Source: Nitrospirota bacterium (GTDB taxonomy: Bacteria > UBA2233). From it: 11,970 nt of DNA. Of this stretch, positions 1-7,200 are shown one piece after another (position 1 is the stretch's first letter; the number at the start of each line of letters is the position of its first letter). Below the pieces are notes generated by a model. That model had not been told where the DNA came from. It was given only the letters and a program-made list of their open reading frames with translations, and ran no database searches. The position numbers and the translations under genes were made by a program. Location: positions 1-11,970 of the forward strand of contig WOZJ01000040.1 of assembly GCA_011620345.1 (NCBI GenBank). Reading direction: 5' to 3'.

Positions 1-21
1 GTCTGCTTGCCCGACTCTGGC

Positions 22-771
22 CTATTCAAGACCTAGGCCGGCATGTTTTATCCGGAGGGCTTCTATGCGCTCAAAGAGGAAGTTTGTCCAGCCTTCGAAC
101 CCATAAAGCGTCTTGGCCGATAATTCAAGGATGCGGATGCCTGGGTTGATTTCTTGCGCCCAAGTCTTGGCCTTGGAGGCATCGAAGGCAAGGTAGGGCA
201 GGAGGTCTGTCTTGCTGACAACGAGAAGCTCTGCCGCCCGGAAGACGAGAGGGTACTTAAGCGGCTTGTCTTCGCCCTCGGTTACGCTCAAAAGGACGAC
301 GTTTACATGCGCGCCCACGTCATAGAGAGAGGGGCAGACCAAATTACCCACGTTCTCGATGAACAAAAGATCGAGCGCCTCGTGAGGGAGGTCTTCAAGG
401 GCCTTTTCGACCATGAACGCATCCAGATGGCAGGCTTGGCCCGTTGTGATCGCCTTGGCGAGCGCCCCTTTGGCCTGGACTCTTTCGGCATCCCTTTGGG
501 TTTCCAGGTCTCCTGCCAACACCCCAATCTTGAGCTTCCCCTGGGTCATTTCGAGCGTTCGCTCGATCAGCGCGGTCTTACCCGACCCTGGCGCGCTCAT
601 CAAATTGATCGCGAGCGTCCCATGCCGGGTAAAATGGCTCCGAACGTGTTCGGCCTGTTTGTCGTTGGCGGCAAGCAAAGAAACGCCGATATTGCGAGAC
701 GTCGCCGAACCGGGCGATTTCTCGCTCGCTGGAATCGGTCCGGGCTCACTGCATCCGCAAGTTGTGCACAT
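22..771 (-). CDS. hypB: HypB, hydrogenase nickel-incorporation GTPase
   Basis: HypB is a cytosolic SIMIBI-class GTPase that, with HypA, supplies nickel to the large subunit of [NiFe] hydrogenase during maturation. The protein has 249 residues. It opens with MCTTCGC, the Cys-rich N-terminal nickel site known from E. coli HypB (C2, C5, C7). The P-loop SAPGSGKT is at residues 59-66. The G-domain metal site is visible as C114-H115 (QACHLDA) and C146 (ENVGNLVCP), with the 32-residue spacing seen in E. coli. SKTD at 186-189 is the guanine-specificity motif. There is no His-rich nickel-storage stretch. I chose the ATG at 769-771 rather than one 20 codons upstream because it starts the conserved motif and has a GAAGGGGG ribosome site before it. 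The stop is TAG at 22-24. The gene is transcribed off the left edge, where other hyp genes would be expected (inference). It is divergent from the M28 peptidase. Confidence 0.96.
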   Translation of the reverse strand: MCTTCGCSEPGPIPASEKSPGSATSRNIGVSLLAANDKQAEHVRSHFTRHGTLAINLMSAPGSGKTALIERTLEMTQGKLKIGVLAGDLETQRDAERVQAKGALAKAITTGQACHLDAFMVEKALEDLPHEALDLLFIENVGNLVCPSLYDVGAHVNVVLLSVTEGEDKPLKYPLVFRAAELLVVSKTDLLPYLAFDASKAKTWAQEINPGIRILELSAKTLYGFEGWTNFLFERIEALRIKHAGLGLE

Positions 772-848
772 CGAAGGCCCCCTTCGTTTGTTTTGGCTGT
801 AATCATCTATACTATAACGTAGGATTGACATTAAATAAGGGGGATCGA
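772..848. promoter_or_regulatory. Divergent intergenic region between hypB and the M28 peptidase
   Basis: These 77 bp separate two head-to-head genes and must hold both start regions. The middle (about 800-838) is AT-rich beside GC-rich coding flanks. It holds overlapping -10-like hexamers: TATACT at 808-813 and TATAAC at 813-818 on the plus strand, and TATAGT (811-816) and TATAGA (806-811) on the minus strand. No convincing -35 boxes pair with them, so the exact promoters are uncertain. The ribosome sites are clear: GGGGG just before the TTG start at 849, and GAAGGGGG before the hypB ATG. Confidence 0.4.
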
Positions 849-2447
849 TTGAACATCTCGAGAAGAAGAGCGCTCCAGGCGCTCGGGTCCGTTCCGCTGG
901 CGCTGGCCTATTCAGGGTCCGTGAAGGGGGTTGGCGCGACCCAGTCCCTAGGCCCTGCCCGTCCCCAGCCTACGGTTCCGCTTGAGGCAATACGGGCGCA
1001 TACCGAAAGGCTCGTCGCCTTCAAACAGAAGCGAGCGGGGTCCGAGGGCCTTTCGGAGGTAAGGGGCTTTCTTAAACAGCAGCTTGAGACCCTAGGCTTC
1101 TCTGTTCAAACCGACGCGTTCCAGTTTTTGGCTTACCGGCCGAAGAGCGACTCCTTAACCATAGAAGGGCGAGATGTTACGCATGAAACGTTTGCGTATT
1201 CAAGCGGGCTTGTGGGGCGTTTTCCAGTACGCCTTCTTGAAGGCACTTCGGACACTTCCCGGTTCCTTAGGGGCGCGATCGCGCTAGCTCCGATCGAGTC
1301 GTTCAATGAGGTTTCTGTCGCCTATCAGCGGGCGATCCATGAGGGATCCGCGGCGATTGTGTTTAGCCACACGGGTTGTCCCGCATACCCGTTTGCTTCG
1401 TCCGTGGGGTTTGCCTTCGACGGCGTTCAAAAAGAAAGTATCCCTGCGCTCAGCATGCCGCTTGACGCAATCGCCCCTTTGCTTGGGCGGCTTGGCAAAG
1501 AGGACGTTTTCGCGCATGTCATGATCGAGCCAGCAACCGAGCCTGCCTTAGGGGAAAACCTTTATGCTTTTAGCCAACAAAATCCAGGGCTTGCGCCTCT
1601 TGTGTTTCTTGCAGCCCATTTCGATACCTGGTTTGAAGGCGCAACCGACGATTGTGCCTCCGTGGCGCTGCTCCTCGAGCTTGCAGGTGCGCTGAAGCGG
1701 GCCTATCCTCAAGCGAACTTCGGGTTCTTGTTTTTGGACGCAGAAGAGGTCGGACTGCTTGGCGCCTACAGGGCGCTCCAGACGCTCGTAATCGAAAACC
1801 GCCTTCCCATCAAGGCTTTTCTCAACCTAGAGCAAGCGGTCGTATCGCCCAAGGGGTTTACATCTTCCACCTTTTCTGCGCCCAGGCTCTTTTTCGATGC
1901 GTTCTCCCAAACGCTCTTTGGCGCCTCCGGCGGCGTTCCCGTCCCCGCATTCCTTAGGCTTGCCTGGTCCGGCGGGGCGTCCCTTTCGAACCTAGTACCT
2001 TTCTACAACGCAGGCGTTCCAAGCCTTACGACGGGACCGATCACCGTGCCTTGGTTCAACCACTCTCAGGCGGATACATTGGACAAGGTAAGCGACGGAG
2101 CGCTCACCGATGCGTTCCGTTTCATGTTCGCCCTGGCCGCTTCGGTCCACGAGGGTGGGTTGGGGCTCGGCGGAGGGGGCCTTTCCGTTCCGGAGGCGCC
2201 GAATATGGTCTTTGATCGAAAAGAATCTGGCTTGGAGGTGCGGATCGTGCCGGCGTTTTTGCCTGGTACGATAGATGCGTTTGTTTTAAATAAAGGCCTT
2301 TTGCCTGTTTATAAGCCCAGGCTCGAACCCCTGGGTAACGGCCGCTACCGGCTGGAGGCGCTGGAACCCTTCGAAGGAAATTCTGACACCTTCTTGTTCG
2401 TTCGCTTCTTGGGGCCGATCCCCGCGGAAGGCTGGCTTAAGCTCTAA
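849..2447 (+). CDS. Exported M28-family zinc metallopeptidase (aminopeptidase-like)
   Basis: This is a 532-residue protein of the M28 di-zinc exopeptidase family, which removes N-terminal residues from peptides. The expected ligands are visible: H257 (AAHFD), bridging D267 (GATDD), the E299-E300 pair (DAEEVGLLGA; general base and ligand), E328 (NLEQ) and H405 (FNHSQADTLDKV). Residues about 130-230 form an insert between the N-terminal part and the catalytic core that resembles a PA domain. About 80 residues follow the last ligand as a C-terminal extension of unknown role. The leader ISRRRALQAL followed by a short apolar stretch looks like a twin-arginine signal, so export is inferred. I chose TTG at 849-851 because the leader begins there and AAGGGGG precedes it by 5 nt; an ATG at 762 would overlap hypB and add 29 unlikely residues. 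The substrate is unknown. Family call is firm, Tat export moderate. Confidence 0.88.
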   Translation: MNISRRRALQALGSVPLALAYSGSVKGVGATQSLGPARPQPTVPLEAIRAHTERLVAFKQKRAGSEGLSEVRGFLKQQLETLGFSVQTDAFQFLAYRPKSDSLTIEGRDVTHETFAYSSGLVGRFPVRLLEGTSDTSRFLRGAIALAPIESFNEVSVAYQRAIHEGSAAIVFSHTGCPAYPFASSVGFAFDGVQKESIPALSMPLDAIAPLLGRLGKEDVFAHVMIEPATEPALGENLYAFSQQNPGLAPLVFLAAHFDTWFEGATDDCASVALLLELAGALKRAYPQANFGFLFLDAEEVGLLGAYRALQTLVIENRLPIKAFLNLEQAVVSPKGFTSSTFSAPRLFFDAFSQTLFGASGGVPVPAFLRLAWSGGASLSNLVPFYNAGVPSLTTGPITVPWFNHSQADTLDKVSDGALTDAFRFMFALAASVHEGGLGLGGGGLSVPEAPNMVFDRKESGLEVRIVPAFLPGTIDAFVLNKGLLPVYKPRLEPLGNGRYRLEALEPFEGNSDTFLFVRFLGPIPAEGWLKL

Positions 2448-2486
2448 TCTCAAAACTTTTGTTTAAAAAAAGTATTGTCGACGGCG

Positions 2487-2514
2487 TGTCGTTTTGGGGT
2501 ATTAAAGGTATAAT
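2487..2514 (+). promoter_or_regulatory. Candidate sigma70-type promoter for the pcm-ptsP operon
   Basis: A perfect TATAAT at 2509-2514 lies in the 120-bp gap between the M28 peptidase and pcm, 53 nt before the pcm ATG. The best-placed upstream hexamer is TGTCGT at 2487-2492 (16-bp spacer), a poor match to TTGACA. A weak -35 may mean the promoter is activator-dependent or that the hexamer occurs by chance in an AT-rich gap. The rest of 2448-2567 shows no gene. Confidence 0.45.
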
Positions 2515-2567
2515 AGGAAAGGCTTTAGGGGTGTTTACCTCAGCGTCGGTGAAGGGGCTTGTAAGGG

Positions 2568-3209
2568 ATGGATTTCGAGAGAGCACGACAGGGCATGGTC
2601 AAAAGCCAGCTCGAGAACCGCGGAATCTCCGACCGAAGGGTTCTCAAGGCCATGCTGGAGGTGCCTCGTCACCTGTTCGTGCCCGCATCCTTGGTCGGCG
2701 AAGCCTATGCAGACCGGCCCCTTCCGATTGGCGAGGAGCAGACAATCTCACAGCCCTATATCGTGGCCTTGAGCCTGGAGCATTTAGATGTTTCACCCGA
2801 ATCCCGCGTTTTCGAGGTTGGGACGGGCTCTGGCTATCAGACGGCGCTTTTGGCCTACCTAGCAAAAGATGTGTATACAATCGAGAGAATCGAAGGGCTG
2901 TTGGAATTGGCCAAGGGTAGGCTGCATGCCCTAGGCATCCAAAACGTGCGCTTTTGTCTGGGCGATGGGTCCAAGGGTTGGGAAGATGCCGCCCCGTTCG
3001 ACAGGATCGTGCTTAGCGCCTGCTCAAAAGAGGTTCCCAAAGCGCTCATAGGTCAGCTTGCCCCGTTGGGCCGGATGGTTCTTCCTTTGGGTCAGGGGCG
3101 GAGCCAGTGGCTGACGCTCGTCACGAAGGGCGCTACGGGAAAGGTTTACGTGAAACCGACTGTCCCTTGTGTGTTCGTTCCCCTTATCGCCGATGAAGGT
3201 GATTCATGA
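2568..3209 (+). CDS. pcm: Pcm, protein-L-isoaspartate O-methyltransferase
   Basis: Pcm uses S-adenosylmethionine to methylate L-isoaspartyl residues in aged proteins, which starts their repair to aspartate. The 213-residue length fits the family. The N-terminus MDFERARQGMVKSQLENRGI, the segment VPRHLFVP and the S-adenosylmethionine-binding glycine loop FEVGTGSGYQTA (about residues 83-94) are all diagnostic, as is GEEQTISQPYIVA before it. ATG 2568 is fixed by an in-frame TAA at 2562-2564 and by the conserved N-terminus. GAAGGGG at 2551-2557 serves as ribosome site at a slightly long spacing of 10 nt. The stop TGA overlaps the start of the next gene (ATGA, 3206-3209), which implies translational coupling with ptsP. 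It is the first gene of the plus-strand operon. Confidence 0.95.
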   Translation: MDFERARQGMVKSQLENRGISDRRVLKAMLEVPRHLFVPASLVGEAYADRPLPIGEEQTISQPYIVALSLEHLDVSPESRVFEVGTGSGYQTALLAYLAKDVYTIERIEGLLELAKGRLHALGIQNVRFCLGDGSKGWEDAAPFDRIVLSACSKEVPKALIGQLAPLGRMVLPLGQGRSQWLTLVTKGATGKVYVKPTVPCVFVPLIADEGDS

Positions 3210-5545
3210 AATCTCCTGAGCTTACCCTTCTTAGCGACATTTCCCAGGTAATTTCCAAGTCTCACGACATTCACCAGACGCTAGACGCGATCGTCGGGCT
3301 CGTCAAAAGGCGCATGGGCGTAGATTGCTGCTCGCTCTACCTCTTAGACCAATCAAGGCGTCAGCTTGTGCTGAAAGCTACAGAGGGGCTGGATAAAGAA
3401 GCAATCGGCAAAGTTCGGATGCGCCCCAAAGAGGGGCTTGTCGGGCTTGTCGCCGAAACAGGTGCGCCCGTGTTCGTCAAGAATGCTTTCGATCATCCGA
3501 AATTCAAGTATTTTCCCCAGACGCGAGAAGAGCGCTTCTCGGCCTTCTTGGGCGTTCCTTTAATTGCAAGGCGCGCCTTGATCGGCGTGCTCGTCGTCCA
3601 GACGAAGGAGGGGCGGGACTTCAGCGAGGAAGAAGTCCAGATGTTCACGACGCTGGCCTCCCAGCTCGGCTCCGTCGTCATGAACGCCGAATTGGTCGAC
3701 TTGCTGTTCGAGCGCTACTTAGAACCCGGCACCGTAGCACAACGAAAGGTAAGCTCTCAGGATGGGCCGAAGGAAGAAAAAGAGCCCCCAAGTAGGCATG
3801 CCGTCCTTAAGGGGATCGCCGCTTCCCAGGGAGTGGGTTTTGGCAGAGCGGCCGTAATTACGCCTCGCTCATTCGAGCACTACCTGCCCGCCCGCCTCAA
3901 CGTCAACCACGAGCCTCAAAGGGAAACGGCAAGGTTCCGGCGGGCCGTCCAAGAAACGTTCAAAGAAGTGTCCGCCATTCAAAAAACGATTGCCGAGACG
4001 CTTTCCCAAAGAGAGGCAGAGCTGTTCCATGCCCCCCTTCTTTTGCTAGAGGATGAGCACATGCTAGGGGCAGTGGAGCAGAAAATTTCAGAAGGCATGC
4101 TCGTCCCAAAGGCGCTCGAGGCCGTGCTCGAGGAGTACCGGCAGGTGTTCGAGAAGATCCCCGACTCTTACCTAAGGGAGCGGTTCTCCGATTTGTCGGA
4201 CATCGCAAGGAGGATTGCGGAGAACTACGCCAAGCGCACGAGGCGCAAGAGGGTTCCAAAAAGAGAGCAGGCGATTTTGGTGTGCGACCCCATCAGTCTC
4301 ATCTCGCTTGCCGACCTCGAGAACCGTTCCGTGGCCGGAATCGTCTCGGGTTCTGGCGGGCTCAGCTCGCATGCAATCATTTTGGCGAAGTCGTTCGAGA
4401 TTCCGGCGGTGATTGACGTCGAGGGGCTACTTTCCGCCGTGCACGACGGTGACGAGCTCATCGTGGACGGCATTCACGGGGTGGTGATCGTAGAGCCCAA
4501 CGAAGAGCAGAAGCAGGAGTACCGTTACACCAAGCGTGTGTATTTGAAAGACCAAAAGGCGCTGCTCCAGCAAGCCTACGCCAAGGCAAGAACGGTGGAC
4601 GGAGTGGAGGTCGACGTCTTGGCAAACGCCGGAGTTGCTGCGGATATGGACTTGGCGATCAAGTTTGGGGCCGACGGGATTGGACTTTTTCGGAGCGAGC
4701 TTTCGTTCATGGATGCCCGCCATTTTCCGGATGAAGAAGAGCAATACGGGCTCTACCAGTACATTGTCCAAAAGATGGCCCCCAAGCCCGTTTGTATCCG
4801 GACGTTCGACATCGGCGGCGACAAAACAATCGCGTTTTTTGACCACAAGAACGAGGCCAACCCTTTTATGGGCTGGCGGGCCATCCGAATTTCGCTTGCC
4901 CTGCCCATGTTCTTCAAGGCACAGCTCTGGGCCATTCTGCGGGCGAGCGCCTTAGGGGACGTCAGGATTCTTTTACCGATGATTTCCAGCCTCGAGGAAG
5001 TTCAGCAGGTGAAGTCCCTTCTTGAAGAGGCCAAGGGTGAGCTTAGGGCCAAAGGAGAACCCTTCAACCCCAAGATTCCATTAGGAATCATGGTCGAAAT
5101 ACCGGCTGCGGCGCTGATGATCGAGGAATTGTTAGGCGCCGTCGATTTTGTCAGTATCGGAACGAACGACCTTATCCAATACTTTTTGGCCGTCGACCGC
5201 AACAACGAGCGCGTGGCCAGCCAGTTCGACCCATACCACCCGGCTGTTTTGAGGGTTATCTACAAGGTGATTAAGGCCTGCAACCGAGCCATAAAGCCCG
5301 TGAGCGTATGCGGGGAAATGGCCGCCGATGCGCTTGCTTGTCAGATTCTAGTCGGGATGGGCGTAAGGGAGGTTTCTGTGGCACCACAGTTTGTGCCAAA
5401 GCTCAAGCTCGCTATTCAACAGGCCTGCGTGAGCGACCTAGCCCCGTTCATACAAGCGCTCCTCAAGACACGTACGGCCATGGACGCTAAGCGTCTAATC
5501 GAGGATAAGTTTGTCAAATTTCCCATTTTGCCGAGAAGGGTGTAG
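3206..5545 (+). CDS. ptsP: GAF-domain PEP-protein phosphotransferase (PtsP / enzyme I of nitrogen-type PTS)
   Basis: This enzyme I paralogue autophosphorylates from phosphoenolpyruvate and passes the phosphate to an HPr/NPr protein, usually in a regulatory PTS branch rather than sugar uptake. The 779 residues divide into a GAF sensor domain (about 1-165; GVPLIARRALIGVLVVQ), a charged linker (about 178-198), the enzyme I N-terminal domain (from about 200; LKGIAASQGVGFGRA), the swivelling phosphohistidine domain with H389 in GGLSSHAIILAK, and the PEP-binding TIM barrel (about 455-770). Barrel catalytic residues are present: R496 (GLFRSE), R532 (RTFDIGGDK) and C702 (SVCGEMA). E. coli PtsP has the same architecture and a similar length. 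All active-site motifs are intact, so it should be functional. The start ATG overlaps the pcm stop, with AGGTGA as ribosome site. No HPr or EIIA partner lies in the window, so the acceptor must be elsewhere. The GAF ligand cannot be told from sequence. Confidence 0.93.
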   Translation: MKSPELTLLSDISQVISKSHDIHQTLDAIVGLVKRRMGVDCCSLYLLDQSRRQLVLKATEGLDKEAIGKVRMRPKEGLVGLVAETGAPVFVKNAFDHPKFKYFPQTREERFSAFLGVPLIARRALIGVLVVQTKEGRDFSEEEVQMFTTLASQLGSVVMNAELVDLLFERYLEPGTVAQRKVSSQDGPKEEKEPPSRHAVLKGIAASQGVGFGRAAVITPRSFEHYLPARLNVNHEPQRETARFRRAVQETFKEVSAIQKTIAETLSQREAELFHAPLLLLEDEHMLGAVEQKISEGMLVPKALEAVLEEYRQVFEKIPDSYLRERFSDLSDIARRIAENYAKRTRRKRVPKREQAILVCDPISLISLADLENRSVAGIVSGSGGLSSHAIILAKSFEIPAVIDVEGLLSAVHDGDELIVDGIHGVVIVEPNEEQKQEYRYTKRVYLKDQKALLQQAYAKARTVDGVEVDVLANAGVAADMDLAIKFGADGIGLFRSELSFMDARHFPDEEEQYGLYQYIVQKMAPKPVCIRTFDIGGDKTIAFFDHKNEANPFMGWRAIRISLALPMFFKAQLWAILRASALGDVRILLPMISSLEEVQQVKSLLEEAKGELRAKGEPFNPKIPLGIMVEIPAAALMIEELLGAVDFVSIGTNDLIQYFLAVDRNNERVASQFDPYHPAVLRVIYKVIKACNRAIKPVSVCGEMAADALACQILVGMGVREVSVAPQFVPKLKLAIQQACVSDLAPFIQALLKTRTAMDAKRLIEDKFVKFPILPRRV

Positions 5546-5547
5546 GT

Positions 5548-6198
5548 ATGAGCACGTTCTTTCGTTGCTGGGCTTTGGGCTTTGCCTTCGTTGTTGCGCC
5601 CGTGTTGTCGGCAGCTTCTGTCTATGCCTTGGATTTCGGGTGTTTACCGGAAATATTCGGGCCATGCTTTTTAAAGGGGCCGCATGCCGATGCGTTGCCT
5701 TACAAGACCCCGCCCAAGGGCACGGCCCCCTTTTTTACCGAGGCAGCAAAGAAAGACTCGAGCGTACGGGAGGTTCTTAAGAAGGCGGAGCCAGGCTGTT
5801 TTCTGTTCGAGGTAAACCCAAAGGCGGCGCCGGTATGGCTGCAAGGCAGAGCGTGGAAGCTTGGACTGACCTTTAAGAACGGCTGTCCGACGAGTGTAGG
5901 CCGTGGGTCAAGGCAGGGGTTTGCCGAATACCTCTTGGCCAGGCCCTACAGTATGCTCAGCCTTTTGGCGGGCTTAGACGAGGCGGGGGAGGACCCCAAG
6001 GCGAGGATGTCCATCCAAATATTTGGCGACGGCAAGGAGCTTGCCCGCGCGACCTGCCTAAAATTGGGCGAGCCCAAGCTGATGAGCGTTGATCTTAAGG
6101 GCGTAAAGCGGCTTACGTTCGTTCTTGGCGTGTACGTTGCAAGCCCTGGACTCAAGAACCCCGCGAGGGCCTCTATCGCGAGCGTGTACGCCTGGTAG
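5548..6198 (+). CDS. Secreted protein with NPCBM-like C-terminal domain
   Basis: The 216-residue product begins with a clear Sec-type signal peptide: a hydrophobic core at about residues 8-24 and probable cleavage after VYA (residue 27). The mature N-terminal part (28-90) is Cys- and Pro-containing and I do not recognise it. Residues about 95-197 resemble the NPCBM/NEW2 beta-sandwich, a putative carbohydrate-binding module: an initial VWLQGRAWKLGL strand, EYLLARPYSMLSLLAGLDE, IQIFGDGKELARA and VDLKGVKRLTFVLG follow that family's order. This resemblance is from recognition, not a search. Five Cys remain after the signal (C32, C40, C84, C113, C170). The start lies 2 nt after the ptsP stop, so it is co-transcribed. 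Function is unknown; binding of a cell-envelope or extracellular glycan is inference. The final residues end in a short strand (SVYAW). Confidence 0.75.
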   Translation: MSTFFRCWALGFAFVVAPVLSAASVYALDFGCLPEIFGPCFLKGPHADALPYKTPPKGTAPFFTEAAKKDSSVREVLKKAEPGCFLFEVNPKAAPVWLQGRAWKLGLTFKNGCPTSVGRGSRQGFAEYLLARPYSMLSLLAGLDEAGEDPKARMSIQIFGDGKELARATCLKLGEPKLMSVDLKGVKRLTFVLGVYVASPGLKNPARASIASVYAW

Positions 6199-6208
6199 GC
6201 TTATAGAT

Positions 6209-6967
6209 ATGGACGTCGTTCAGGCCATGCACCAAAGAAAGAGCATCCGGGGGTTTTTGCCAACCCCCGTTCCCAAGGAGGTTATCGTGGAGGTCCTCGA
6301 GGCGGCCGTAAGGGCGCCTTCCTCCGAGAACATCCAGCCCTGGAAGTTCTACGTGCTCGGGGGCAAAGTGCTCGAGACGCTAAAGGACAAGGTTATGGAG
6401 CAGATTGAGTCCGGGAAGGCGCCCGAGCCCGAGTTTCCGACCTACATGACGATGAACCTGCCCCAGAAATACCGCAGCAGGATGGTTGAACTGGGCAAGG
6501 CGCTCTTTGGGCTCGCCGGCATAGAGCGCCACGACATGGAAGGCAGGAGGCTTTGGTACTCGAAAATGATGCGCTTTTTCGAGGCCCCCAACGCCGTCGT
6601 CATCACGGTTGACGAGGAGATCTCGACGTTTTCTTCCATCTTCAGCGTCGGCTGCGTAACGATGGCTATCGCACTGGCCGCTTTGCCTTTTGGGCTTGGC
6701 ACCTGCATCCAGCACGCGGGCGTCCTCTACCCGGATGTGATTCGCGAGGTCGCCAAAGTCCCCAAGACAGAGAAAATCGTGATGAGCGTCGCGATCGGCT
6801 ACCCCGACCCGGCTTTCAAGGCCAACCGCCTTGTGAGCCCGCGCGTTCCTTTGGAAGAGGTGGCCACGTTTCTTGGCGTTTCGGAAGAAGTACCTTATCC
6901 AGGGGGGGCGTTGTCGTCTTGCAGCAGGCCTTCTGTTGATAATAATACGACCAATGGTGTATTTTAA
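6209..6967 (+). CDS. FMN-dependent nitroreductase family oxidoreductase
   Basis: The 252-residue product belongs to the NADH/NADPH-FMN nitroreductase superfamily, cytosolic flavoproteins that usually act as homodimers on nitroaromatics, quinones or flavins. The opening MDVVQAMHQRKSIRGF and the APSSENIQPWKFYV segment (about 36-49) are the family's FMN-contact motifs; FGLGTCIQHAG and MSVAIGYPD mark the C-terminal half. The central insert (about 75-120) is longer than in small family members and may set substrate range. I chose ATG 6209 because the family motif starts 9 residues later and upstream sequence belongs to the preceding gene; the ribosome site is weak (GTAGG about 10 nt upstream), which suggests coupling across the 10-nt gap. 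The last 20 or so residues (after FLGV) form a low-complexity tail not typical of the fold. Its physiological substrate cannot be named. Confidence 0.9.
   Translation: MDVVQAMHQRKSIRGFLPTPVPKEVIVEVLEAAVRAPSSENIQPWKFYVLGGKVLETLKDKVMEQIESGKAPEPEFPTYMTMNLPQKYRSRMVELGKALFGLAGIERHDMEGRRLWYSKMMRFFEAPNAVVITVDEEISTFSSIFSVGCVTMAIALAALPFGLGTCIQHAGVLYPDVIREVAKVPKTEKIVMSVAIGYPDPAFKANRLVSPRVPLEEVATFLGVSEEVPYPGGALSSCSRPSVDNNTTNGVF
6919..6948 (+). promoter_or_regulatory. Possible promoter for the small Gly/Met-rich gene
   Basis: Within the 3' end of the nitroreductase gene, TTGCAG (6919-6924) is followed 18 nt later by TAATAC (6943-6948); overlapping alternatives AATAAT and GATAAT lie just upstream. The region from about 6935 to 7000 becomes abruptly AT-rich compared with the preceding coding sequence. 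This would give a 5' leader of roughly 58 nt before the ATG at 7013. The gene could equally be the last member of the operon. Confidence 0.3.
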
Positions 6968-7012
6968 GTAAATAGGGGCTCAGAAAAATTCATCCAAAAA
7001 AGGAGGATGGCG

Positions 7013-7186
7013 ATGGTCAAAAAGCTCACCAAAAAAGGCCCTGAGCTTGCGCTCGGAAGGGTTCTAGGGTCGGCCTCGCCTTTTGCGAAGAAAGGCCCGC
7101 AGGGGCCGCAAGGCGGCATGGGCGGAGGTATGGGAATGGGTGGCGGGGGTGGAATGGGCATGGGAGGAAACTGCCCTTACATGTAA
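7013..7186 (+). CDS. Small Gly/Met-rich protein of unknown function (57 aa)
   Basis: I do not recognise this protein. Evidence for a real gene is an ideal ribosome site, AGGAGG at 7001-7006, exactly 6 nt before ATG 7013, in a 45-nt AT-rich gap after the nitroreductase, and a GC-rich hairpin 14 nt after the TAA stop. An ATG at 7007 is in frame but abuts the AGGAGG, so it is unlikely. The N-terminal half is basic, with KKGP occurring twice (residues 7-10 and 26-29), followed by GPQGPQG. Residues 34-52 consist only of Gly (14) and Met (5). The tail is NCPYM, with the single Cys at 54. In total there are 19 Gly and 7 Met. There is no signal peptide or membrane segment. Met-rich runs can bind Cu(I), and a leader-plus-Gly-core layout can also mark a modified peptide; both are speculation. 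It may also be a low-complexity structural protein. Confidence 0.7.
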   Translation: MVKKLTKKGPELALGRVLGSASPFAKKGPQGPQGGMGGGMGMGGGGGMGMGGNCPYM

Positions 7187-7200
7187 GCCCGAATTGTTCT

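Noticed and set aside
154-822. Long open frame on the plus strand opposite hypB (222 codons)
   Set aside because: It is antisense to a fully conserved hypB, has no ribosome site, and its translation is Arg-rich with no recognisable motif.
825-830. Perfect TTGACA hexamer on the plus strand before the M28 gene
   Set aside because: A -10 box 17 bp downstream would fall inside the coding sequence (about 848-853) and does not match TATAAT; transcription from it would miss the ribosome site.
2448-2480. AAAC/GTTT repeat with a following A-run after the M28 gene, as a terminator
   Set aside because: The stem would be only about 4 AT-rich pairs and is followed by A, not T, on the sense strand.
2459-2920. 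Open frame of 153 codons overlapping the start of pcm in another frame
   Set aside because: It begins in the promoter gap, lacks a ribosome site and runs through a gene with clear family motifs.
7013-7186. The small Gly/Met-rich gene as a confirmed modified-peptide (RiPP) cluster with the nitroreductase
   Set aside because: No cyclodehydratase, radical SAM enzyme, protease or exporter is nearby, and the nitroreductase looks like an ordinary family member.
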